Origin: Streptomyces sp. Edi4
Lineage (GTDB): Bacteria; Actinomycetota; Actinomycetes; Streptomycetales; Streptomycetaceae
Length of the DNA: 64,000 nt
Direction: 5' to 3'
Assembly (NCBI RefSeq): GCF_040253615.1
Contig: NZ_JBEJGY010000004.1
Location: forward strand, 6,324,001 to 6,388,000
Shown here: piece after piece, positions 20,089 to 27,741 of the stretch
Layout: each line of letters opens with the position of its first letter
Numbering within the stretch: position 1 is the first letter of the stretch
The notes under the pieces: generated by a model
Told to the model about the DNA's origin: nothing
The model's input: only the letters and a program-made list of their open reading frames with translations
The model's database searches: none
Translations under genes and position numbers: made by a program

Positions 20089-22652
20089 GTACCGACATCA
20101 CCGAACCCACTGCGCACACCCCGGACGGCACCAGGACGCTGGCCGTCACCGACCTCTCGCTCGTCGTCCTGGTCGGCGCCACCGGTTCGGGCAAGTCCAC
20201 GTTCGCCCGGCGGCACTTCAAGGCGACCGAGGTCCTGTCCTCCGACTTCTGTCGCGGCCTGGTCGCCGACGACGAGAACGACCAGAGCGCGAGCGCCGAC
20301 GCTTTCGACGTGCTCCACCACATCGCGGGCAAGCGGCTCGCGGCGGGACGGCTGACCGTCATCGACGCCACCAACGTGCAGACCGAGAGCCGACGCCAAC
20401 TCATCCGCCTGGCCCGCGAGCACGACGTGCTCCCCATCGCGATCGTCCTGGACCTGCCGGAGGAGGTGTGCGCCGAGCGCAACGCCCAGCGGCCCGACCG
20501 TGCCTCGATGCCCCGCCATGTGATCGCGCGCCACCGGCGTGAACTGCGGCGCTCCCTGCGCGGCCTGGAGCGTGAGGGCTTCCGCAAGGTGCATGTGCTG
20601 CGCTCGGTGGAGGAGGTGGAGAACGCCGTGATCACCATCGAACGGCGCTACAACGACCTCACCCACCTCACCGGCCCCTTCGACATCATCGGTGACATCC
20701 ACGGCTGCCGTTCCGAACTGGAGACGCTGCTCGGCAAGCTCGGCTATGTGGACGGCGTCCACCCCGAGGGCCGCACCGCCGTCTTCGTCGGGGACCTCGT
20801 CGACCGGGGCCCCGACAGCCCCGGCGTGCTGCGCCGCGTCATGGGCATGGTCGCCGACGGCAACGCGCTGTGCGTGCCGGGGAACCACGAGAACAAGCTC
20901 GGGCGTTACCTGAAGGGACGCAACGTCCAGCACACCCACGGCCTGGCCGAGACCATCGAGCAGCTGGAGAAGGAGGACGACAGCTTCAAGGAGCGGGTGC
21001 GGGAGTTCATCGACGGCCTGGTCAGCCACTATGTGCTCGACGGCGGCAACCTCGTCGTGTGTCACGCCGGCCTGCCGGAGAAGTACCACGGCCGCACCTC
21101 GGGCCGCGTGCGCTCGCACGCGCTGTACGGGGACACGACCGGCGAGACCGACGAGTTCGGCCTGCCGGTGCGCTACCCGTGGGCCGAGGACTACCGGGGC
21201 CGGGCCGCGGTCGTCTACGGACACACCCCCGTGCCGAACACCTCCTGGATCAACAACACCATCTGCCTGGACACGGGCGCCGTGTTCGGGGGCAGGATGA
21301 CCGCCCTGCGCTGGCCCGAGCGCGAGCTGGTCGACGTGCCGGCGGAGCGGGTCTGGTACCAGCCGGCCAAGCCGCTGGCCACCGAGGCGCCCGGCGGCCA
21401 CGAGGGCCGCCCGCTCGACCTCGCCGATGTGCGCGGGCGCCGGATCCTGGACACCCGGCTCATGGGCAACGTCGCGGTGCGCGAGGAGAACGCGGCGGCG
21501 GCGCTGGAGGTCATGAGCCGGTTCGCCGTCGACCCGAGGCTGCTCACCTATCTGCCCCCGACCATGTCCCCGACCGCGACCTCGCGGCAGGACGGCTTCC
21601 TGGAGCACCCGGCCGAGGCGTTCGAGCAGTACCGCAAGGACGGCGTCGGGCGGGTCGTGTGCGAGGAGAAGCACATGGGCTCGCGGGCGGTGGCGCTGGT
21701 GTGCCGCGACGAGGAGGCGGCCCACGCGCGGTTCGGGGCGCGGGGCGTGAGCGGCGCGCTGCACACCCGTACCGGGCGGCCCTTCTTCGACGACGCGGCC
21801 GTCACCGAGGAGATCCTGCGGCGGCTGCGTTCGGCCGTGACCGAAGCGGGTCTGTGGGACGAACTCGCCACGGACTGGCTCCTGTTGGACGCCGAACTGA
21901 TGCCGTGGTCGCTGAAGGCGTCGGGCCTGCTGCGCTCCCAGTACGCCGCGGTGGGCGCGGCGTCGGGAGCGGTGTTCCCGCCCGCCCTCCAGGCGCTCAC
22001 GGCCGCGTCGGAGCGGGGCGTGGAGGTGGCGGACCTGCTCGGCCGCCAGCGCGAGCGGGCCGTCGACGCCGCCGCGTTCACCGACGCCTACCGGCGCTAC
22101 TGCTGGAGCACCGAGGGCCTGGACGGGGTGCGACTCGCGCCGTTCCAGATCCTGGCCGGGCAGGGCCGCAGCCTGGCCGGCATGCCGCACGACGAGCAGT
22201 TGGCCTGGCTCGACCGGCTCGTCGAGCACGACACGACCGGGCTGCTCCAGCGCACCCGGCGGCTGATCGTCGACACCGGCGACGAGGCCGAGGTGCGCGC
22301 CGGTGTCGAGTGGTGGCTCGACCTGACCGGCGCGGGCGGCGAGGGCATGGTCGTCAAGCCGCTCCAGACCCTGGCCAGGGACGGCAGGGGACGGCTCGTC
22401 CAGCCCGGGATCAAGGTGCGCGGCCGCGAGTACCTGCGGATCATCTACGGTCCCGAGTACACGCGCCCGGACCACCTGGAGCGGCTGCGGCAGCGCTCCC
22501 TGGGACACAAGCGGTCCCTCGCGCTGCGCGAGTACGCGCTCGGCGTCGAGGCGCTGGAACGGCTCGCGGGCGGTGAGCCGCTGTGGCGGGTCCACGAGGC
22601 GGTCTTCGCCGTCCTCGCCCTGGAGTCGGAACCGGTCGACCCCCGCCTGTGA
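20085..22652 (+). CDS. pnkp: Polynucleotide kinase-phosphatase-ligase Pnkp
   Basis: 855 residues with three catalytic modules in order. The 5'-kinase has P-loop GATGSGKST at 31-39. The metallophosphoesterase has GDIHG near 204, GDLVDRGPDS near 238 and GNHENK near 265. The C-terminal adenylyltransferase/ligase has motif I EEKHMGSRA near 527. This matches full-length bacterial Pnkp. With Hen1 it forms an RNA-repair complex for tRNAs cut by ribotoxins. The start is ATG 20085, inside an ATGA overlap with hen1. Confidence 0.93.
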   Translation: MSTDITEPTAHTPDGTRTLAVTDLSLVVLVGATGSGKSTFARRHFKATEVLSSDFCRGLVADDENDQSASADAFDVLHHIAGKRLAAGRLTVIDATNVQTESRRQLIRLAREHDVLPIAIVLDLPEEVCAERNAQRPDRASMPRHVIARHRRELRRSLRGLEREGFRKVHVLRSVEEVENAVITIERRYNDLTHLTGPFDIIGDIHGCRSELETLLGKLGYVDGVHPEGRTAVFVGDLVDRGPDSPGVLRRVMGMVADGNALCVPGNHENKLGRYLKGRNVQHTHGLAETIEQLEKEDDSFKERVREFIDGLVSHYVLDGGNLVVCHAGLPEKYHGRTSGRVRSHALYGDTTGETDEFGLPVRYPWAEDYRGRAAVVYGHTPVPNTSWINNTICLDTGAVFGGRMTALRWPERELVDVPAERVWYQPAKPLATEAPGGHEGRPLDLADVRGRRILDTRLMGNVAVREENAAAALEVMSRFAVDPRLLTYLPPTMSPTATSRQDGFLEHPAEAFEQYRKDGVGRVVCEEKHMGSRAVALVCRDEEAAHARFGARGVSGALHTRTGRPFFDDAAVTEEILRRLRSAVTEAGLWDELATDWLLLDAELMPWSLKASGLLRSQYAAVGAASGAVFPPALQALTAASERGVEVADLLGRQRERAVDAAAFTDAYRRYCWSTEGLDGVRLAPFQILAGQGRSLAGMPHDEQLAWLDRLVEHDTTGLLQRTRRLIVDTGDEAEVRAGVEWWLDLTGAGGEGMVVKPLQTLARDGRGRLVQPGIKVRGREYLRIIYGPEYTRPDHLERLRQRSLGHKRSLALREYALGVEALERLAGGEPLWRVHEAVFAVLALESEPVDPRL

Positions 22653-22656
22653 CGCA

Positions 22657-22691
22657 CGGCCCGGCGAGCGCTCGCCTCGCCCGCCGGGCCG
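22657..22691 (+). terminator. Hairpin after pnkp
   Basis: CGGCCCGGCG (22657-22666) and its perfect complement CGCCGGGCCG (22682-22691) enclose a 15-base loop, five bases after the pnkp stop. There is no T tract, as is common for Streptomyces terminators. Confidence 0.6.
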
Positions 22692-22745
22692 CGCCGCGGG
22701 CGAGTTCGCCGGGTGAGCGGCGCCCTCGCGGGACAGGATGGGGGC

Positions 22746-23978
22746 ATGGGATTCCAAGTCGATTCCGAGACCGGGCGGCTGCGCCGCGTCATACTCCACC
22801 GGCCAGATCTGGAGCTGAAGCGGCTCACGCCCAGCAACAAGGACGCGCTGCTGTTCGACGACGTGCTCTGGGTGCGCCGGGCCAGACAGGAGCACGACGG
22901 ATTCGCGGACGTGCTCCGCGACCGGGGCGTGGAGGTGCACCTCTTCGGAGACCTGCTGCGCGAGACGCTGGCGATCGAGGCGGCCCGCACGCTCGTGCTT
23001 GACCGGGTCTTCGACGAGAAGGAGTACGGGCCGCTCGCGACGGGTCATCTGCGAGCGGTCTTCGACGACCTGCCGGACGCGGACCTCGCGGAGGCGCTGG
23101 TCGGCGGGATGACCAAGCGTGAGTTCCTTGCGGGGCACCCGGAGCCGACGTCGGTGCGCTTCCACGCGATGGACCTGGACGACTTCCTGCTCGGCCCGCT
23201 GCCCAACCACCTCTTCACCCGCGACACCTCCGCGTGGATCTACGACGGCGTATCGATCAACGCCATGCGCTGGCCGGCCCGCCAGCGCGAGACCGTGCAC
23301 TTCGAGGCGATCTACGGACATCACCCGCTGTTCAAGGGCGCGCAGGCCGGTCCGTTCAACATCTGGTCGCAGGGCCAGCGCGACTATCCCTCGACCATCG
23401 AGGGCGGCGACGTCCTGGTGATCGGGAACGGCGCCGTGCTGATCGGGATGAGCGAGCGGACCACACCGCAGGCCGTCGAGATGCTGGCCCGCGGCCTGTT
23501 CGCGGCGGGCTCGGCGCGCACCATCGTGGCCCTCGACATGCCCAAGCGGCGGGCGTTCATGCACCTGGACACGGTGATGACGATGGTCGACGGAGAAACC
23601 TTTACTCAGTACGCGGGACTTGGCATGCTCCGCTCCTACACCATCGAGCCGGGCGCCGGCGAGCAGGAGCTGAAGGTCACCGACCACCCCCCGGAGCACA
23701 TGCACCGGGCGATCGCGGCGGCGCTCGGCCTCGACCGGATCCGGGTGCTCACCGCCACCCAGGACGTGCACTCCGCCGAGCGTGAGCAGTGGGACGACGG
23801 CTGCAACGTCCTCGCGGTCGAGCCCGGGGTGGTCGTCGCGTACGAGCGCAACGTCACCACCAACACGCATCTGCGCAAGGAGGGCATCGAGGTGATCGAG
23901 ATCCGGGGCAACGAGCTCGGCCGGGGGAGGGGAGGCCCGCGCTGCATGAGCTGCCCGGTCGAACGTGATGCCGTATAG
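22746..23978 (+). CDS. arcA: Arginine deiminase
   Basis: 410 residues. It converts arginine to citrulline and ammonia, the first step of the arginine deiminase pathway. Visible active-site regions are FTRDTSAWIYDG and EGGDVLVIG, HLDTVMTMVD (His/Asp) and the nucleophilic Cys in GGPRCMSCP at the C-terminus. The start is ATG 22746, preceded by ACAGGATGGGGGC, a probable leaderless -10. The open frame upstream is not family-like. The next enzyme of the pathway follows 80 bases later. Confidence 0.95.
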   Translation: MGFQVDSETGRLRRVILHRPDLELKRLTPSNKDALLFDDVLWVRRARQEHDGFADVLRDRGVEVHLFGDLLRETLAIEAARTLVLDRVFDEKEYGPLATGHLRAVFDDLPDADLAEALVGGMTKREFLAGHPEPTSVRFHAMDLDDFLLGPLPNHLFTRDTSAWIYDGVSINAMRWPARQRETVHFEAIYGHHPLFKGAQAGPFNIWSQGQRDYPSTIEGGDVLVIGNGAVLIGMSERTTPQAVEMLARGLFAAGSARTIVALDMPKRRAFMHLDTVMTMVDGETFTQYAGLGMLRSYTIEPGAGEQELKVTDHPPEHMHRAIAAALGLDRIRVLTATQDVHSAEREQWDDGCNVLAVEPGVVVAYERNVTTNTHLRKEGIEVIEIRGNELGRGRGGPRCMSCPVERDAV

Positions 23979-24058
23979 TGATGCGCTCGAACGTATAGAA
24001 TTCCAACGGGGTCCGCATCCGGACGCCGCCCACCTACCCGCCCCCGGGAGCAGCCACC

Positions 24059-25093
24059 ATGGCGATAGACCTCGCAGGCCGCCACGTCCTCAAGGAGCTG
24101 GACTTCACGGCCGAGGAGTTCCTCGGACTGGTCGCGCTCGCCGCCGAACTGAAGGCCGCCAAGAAGGCGGGCACCGAGGTCCAGCGCCTGCGCGGGCGCA
24201 ACATCGCCCTGATCTTCGAGAAGTCCTCGACCCGCACCCGCTGCTCCTTCGAGGTGGCCGCGGCCGACCAGGGGGCGTCCACCACCTACATCGACCCGGC
24301 CGGCTCGCACATCGGCAAGAAGGAGTCCCCGCGCGACACCGCCCGGGTGCTCGGGCGGATGTTCGACGCGATCGAGTTCCGGGGCGACGCGCAGGAGACC
24401 GTCGAGATCCTGGCCGCGAACGCGGGTGTGCCGGTCTACAACGGCCTGACCGACGACTGGCACCCCACCCAGATGCTCGCCGACGTGCTCACCGTCACCG
24501 AGCACACCGACAAGCCGCTGAGCGAGGTCGTCTTCGCCTATCTGGGTGACGCCCGCTTCAACATGGGCAACTCCTACCTGGTCACCGGCGCCCTGCTCGG
24601 CATGGACATCCGGATCGTGGCGCCCCGGGCGTACTGGCCGGCCGAGGAGATCGTCGCCCAGGCGCGCGAGGCGGCCGCCGTCAGCGGCGCCCGCGTCACC
24701 CTCACCGAGTCCGTCGAGGAGGGCGTGGCCGGCGCGGACTTCGTCGCCACCGACGTCTGGGTCTCGATGGGAGAGCCGCAGGAGGTCTGGGCCGAGCGGA
24801 TCAAGGCGCTCGTGCCCTACGCGGTGACCATGGACGTGCTGCGCGCCACCGGCAACCCGGGCGTCAAGTTCCTGCACTGCCTGCCCGCCTTCCACGACCT
24901 CGCCACCCAGGTCGGCCGGGACATCTTCGAGCGGTACGGACTGACCGAGCTCGAAGTGAGCGACGAGGTCTTCGAGTCCGCGCACTCGGTCGTCTTCGAC
25001 GAGGCGGAGAACCGGCTGCACACCATCAAGGCCATCATGGTCGCCACGCTCGGGGACCGGCCCACGGCCCGGGATGCCGACGGCGCCGAATAG
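24059..25093 (+). CDS. argF: Ornithine carbamoyltransferase
   Basis: 344 residues. The carbamoyl-phosphate site STRTRCSFE is in the N-terminal domain and HCLPAFHD, with the ornithine-binding Cys, is in the C-terminal domain. Directly behind arginine deiminase, it most likely acts catabolically (arcB role), splitting citrulline to ornithine and carbamoyl phosphate, although the anabolic reaction is chemically the same. No carbamate kinase gene is adjacent. The start is ATG 24059 with GGGAG upstream. Confidence 0.93.
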   Translation: MAIDLAGRHVLKELDFTAEEFLGLVALAAELKAAKKAGTEVQRLRGRNIALIFEKSSTRTRCSFEVAAADQGASTTYIDPAGSHIGKKESPRDTARVLGRMFDAIEFRGDAQETVEILAANAGVPVYNGLTDDWHPTQMLADVLTVTEHTDKPLSEVVFAYLGDARFNMGNSYLVTGALLGMDIRIVAPRAYWPAEEIVAQAREAAAVSGARVTLTESVEEGVAGADFVATDVWVSMGEPQEVWAERIKALVPYAVTMDVLRATGNPGVKFLHCLPAFHDLATQVGRDIFERYGLTELEVSDEVFESAHSVVFDEAENRLHTIKAIMVATLGDRPTARDADGAE

Positions 25094-25149
25094 AAATGCG
25101 CCCGATTGGGTGCACATGCGGCACAGTGGTTATCATGTCGCTTCTTGGT

Positions 25150-25184
25150 GGGGTCCGAGCTCGCACGCTCGGGCCCCGCTTTCT
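25150..25184 (+). terminator. Rho-independent terminator after the arc genes
   Basis: An 11-base stem, GGGGTCCGAGC with GCTCGGGCCCC (one G-T pair), and a 6-base loop are followed by GCTTTCTT. It is 56 bases after the ornithine carbamoyltransferase stop. Confidence 0.75.
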
Positions 25185-25237
25185 TGTGTGCGCGGCCCCC
25201 TGCCCGGCCGCGGTGTACGACCAGGAATGAGACCCCC

Positions 25238-26680
25238 ATGCGGCGCCCCCACCCCGCTTCCCCTCCCGCCACCGGCCCCCGGATCAAATCCCCACGCCTG
25301 CTCATCGCCGAATCCGGCGCGGACCTCGAAGGGCACGGACTGCGCCGGACGATGGGGCTCTTCCAGCTCGTGTGTTTCGGCGTCGGCGCGATCGTGGGCA
25401 CCGGCATCTTCGTCGGACTCTCCGACAGCGTCGCCAAGGCCGGTCCCGCCGTGCTCCTCTCCTTCGTGCTGGCCGCGATCACCTGCGTGTTCACGGCGTT
25501 CGCCTTCGCCGAGCTCGGCGGCGCGATCCCGGTCTCGGGCTCCTCGTACTCCTTCGCGTACGCCACGCTCGGCGAGCGCACCGCCTTCCTGGTCGGCTGG
25601 TGCCTGCTCCTGGAGTACGGCGTCTCGGTGTCCGCGGTCGCGGTCGGCTGGAGCCAGTACCTCAATGAACTCCTGAACGGCCTCATCGGCCGGCAGCTGC
25701 CCGCCGCTCTGTCGGCGGGGCCCGGCGACGGCGGGGTGATCAACCTTCCGGCCGTCGTCGTCATCCTGCTCGCCGCGACCCTCCTGGTGCGCGGTGTCCG
25801 CGAGAGCGCGCGGGCGACCGCCGCGATGGCCGTCCTCAAGATCGGGATCCTGCTGCTGTTCCTGGCGATCGCGTTCACGGCGTTCAAGGCGGGCCACCTC
25901 ACGCCGTTCGCGACCCACGGCGCCGCCGGGGTCACCGCCGGAGCCTCGCTCGCCTTCTTCTCGTACATCGGCTTCGACGCGATCACCACGGCCGGTGAGG
26001 AAGTGAGAAATCCGCGCAGGAACATCCCCGTCGCGATCATGATCTGCATCGGTGTGGCGACCCTGTTGTACTGCGCGGTCGCCCTGGCCGCCATCGGCGG
26101 GCTCGGCGCGGACGCGGTCGGCGACAAGCCCGCCGCGCTGTCGCTGATCGTCAACCAGGTCACCGGGTCGACGTTCGGCGGCGACGTCATCGCGTTCGGC
26201 GCGGTCGTGGCCATCGCCTCCGTCGTACTGGCCGTGATGTACGGCCAGACCCGCATCCTGATGTCGATGTCCCGCGACGGGCTCGTCCCCAGGGTCTTCG
26301 AACGGGTCTCACCGAAAACCGCGACCCCGGCCGCCAACACCTGGATCGTCGCGCTGGTCTTCGCCGTACCGGCCGCGTTCGCCTCGCTCGACGCGGTGGT
26401 GAACCTGACCACCATCGGCACGCTCGCCGTGATGGCCGTCGTGAATGTGGCGGTGGTCGCGCTGCGCCGGAGCGACCCGGACCTGAAGCGCTCGTTCCGG
26501 GTGCCGCTGTATCCGGTGAGCCCGATCCTGGGCGTCGGCTTCTGCCTCTATCTGATGTACGGCACGGGCTGGGTGACCTGGTTGCAGTTCGCGCTGTTCC
26601 TCGCGGCCGGCGCGCTGGTGTACGCCTGCTACGGGCGAGCCAGGTCGCGCCTGGCCGGCGGGGGCGGGTCGGCGGTGTGA
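25238..26680 (+). CDS. APC-superfamily cationic amino acid permease
   Basis: 480 residues with about 12 hydrophobic segments. TM1 carries the family's GVGAIVGTGIFVG unwound-helix motif, and AFAELGGAIPVSGSSYSF follows in TM2. It resembles the CAT/YfnA group. Position directly behind arginine deiminase and ornithine carbamoyltransferase suggests arginine/ornithine import or exchange. A terminator in between means it probably has its own promoter. I chose ATG 25238; the open frame reaches to 25106, across the terminator, which is not coding. Confidence 0.88.
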   Translation: MRRPHPASPPATGPRIKSPRLLIAESGADLEGHGLRRTMGLFQLVCFGVGAIVGTGIFVGLSDSVAKAGPAVLLSFVLAAITCVFTAFAFAELGGAIPVSGSSYSFAYATLGERTAFLVGWCLLLEYGVSVSAVAVGWSQYLNELLNGLIGRQLPAALSAGPGDGGVINLPAVVVILLAATLLVRGVRESARATAAMAVLKIGILLLFLAIAFTAFKAGHLTPFATHGAAGVTAGASLAFFSYIGFDAITTAGEEVRNPRRNIPVAIMICIGVATLLYCAVALAAIGGLGADAVGDKPAALSLIVNQVTGSTFGGDVIAFGAVVAIASVVLAVMYGQTRILMSMSRDGLVPRVFERVSPKTATPAANTWIVALVFAVPAAFASLDAVVNLTTIGTLAVMAVVNVAVVALRRSDPDLKRSFRVPLYPVSPILGVGFCLYLMYGTGWVTWLQFALFLAAGALVYACYGRARSRLAGGGGSAV

Positions 26681-26811
26681 CCTGGCCCGCCCTGCGTGCG
26701 TGGTGGGGCGGTGGCCGCAGGACGGTGACGCGCGGAGGCCGCCCGGAGCCGCGGTGAGCGGTCGCGCGGCCTCCGCGCCCGCCGCCGCACGGGTCACGGG
26801 TCTATCGCGTG

Positions 26812-26840
26812 CTCGTGACGACAGTCACATACGAGTGATA
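26812..26840 (+). promoter_or_regulatory. Promoter and candidate PaaX-type operator of the catabolic operon
   Basis: TGACGA (26817-26822) and TACCTT (26840-26845) are 17 bases apart and face the enoyl-CoA hydratase gene. The -35 lies inside a dyad: CTCGT (26812-26816) pairs with ACGAG (26831-26835) and GTGAC with GTCAC around GACA. The core GTGACGACAGTCA (26815-26827) matches 12 of 13 bases of the motif at 33425-33437 in the divergent promoter region of the same cluster. Confidence 0.6.
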
Positions 26841-26911
26841 CCTTCGGGGGGAGCAGGCAGCAGACGCAGTGGCGGCCACGGCCGTCCCGCCGAAGGAGGC
26901 CGCAGCCCCCG

Positions 26912-27739
26912 ATGAGCCCCTTTCTCAGCTCCGCTTCCGCTACCGAGGACTGGCGCCACCTGCGGCTCTCGGTGGACGACGGGGTCGCGACCGTCACCCT
27001 CGCCCGGCCCGACAAGCTCAACGCGCTGACCTTCGGCGCCTACGCCGACCTGCGCGACCTGCTGGCCGAGCTGTCGAGGGAGCGTTCGGTGCGCGCCATG
27101 GTCCTGGCCGGCCAGGGGCGCGGCTTCTGCTCGGGCGGCGACGTGGACGACATCATCGGCGCCACCCTGTCCATGAACACCGCCGAACTCCTCGACTTCA
27201 ACCGCATGACCGGCCAGGTCGTCCGCGCGATCCGCGAGTGCCCCTTCCCCGTGATCGCCGCCCTGCACGGCGTCGCCGCGGGCGCGGGCGCGGTGCTCGC
27301 CCTCGCCGCCGACTTCCGCGTCGCCGACCCCACCGCGCGCTTCGCGTTCCTCTTCACCAGGGTGGGCCTCTCGGGCGGCGACATGGGCGCCGCCTATCTG
27401 CTGCCCCGCGTCGTCGGCCTCGGCCACGCCACGCGGCTGCTCATGCTCGGCGAGCCGGTGCGCGCAGCCGAGGCCGAACGCATCGGCCTGCTCAGCGAGT
27501 TGACCGAGGAGGGCCGCGCCGACGAACGCGCCGGTGAGCTCGCGCGCCACCTCGCGAACGGCCCCGCCCTCGCCCACGCCCAGACCAAGGCGCTGCTGAC
27601 CGCCGAACTCGACATGCCGCTCGCGGCCTCCGTCGAACTGGACGCCGCCACCCAGGCCCTCTTGATGAACGGCGAGGACTACGCCGAGTTCCACGCCGCC
27701 TTCACCGAGAAGCGGCCCCCGAAATGGCAGGGCCGCTAG
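26912..27739 (+). CDS. Enoyl-CoA hydratase/isomerase family protein
   Basis: 275-residue crotonase. The oxyanion-hole strands GQGRGFCSGGDVDD and ALHGVAAGAGAVLALAAD are intact. In this cluster it would hydrate or hydrolyse a ring-derived enoyl-CoA during 2-aminobenzoyl-CoA breakdown. The start is ATG 26912 with GAAGGAGG upstream. The monooxygenase/reductase gene begins at its stop codon, so the two are one operon. Confidence 0.9.
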   Translation: MSPFLSSASATEDWRHLRLSVDDGVATVTLARPDKLNALTFGAYADLRDLLAELSRERSVRAMVLAGQGRGFCSGGDVDDIIGATLSMNTAELLDFNRMTGQVVRAIRECPFPVIAALHGVAAGAGAVLALAADFRVADPTARFAFLFTRVGLSGGDMGAAYLLPRVVGLGHATRLLMLGEPVRAAEAERIGLLSELTEEGRADERAGELARHLANGPALAHAQTKALLTAELDMPLAASVELDAATQALLMNGEDYAEFHAAFTEKRPPKWQGR

Positions 27740-27741
27740 CG

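Noticed and set aside
19911..23870. 1319-codon minus-strand open frame
   Set aside because: Antisense to hen1, pnkp and arcA; composition typical of GC-rich antisense frames and no family resemblance.
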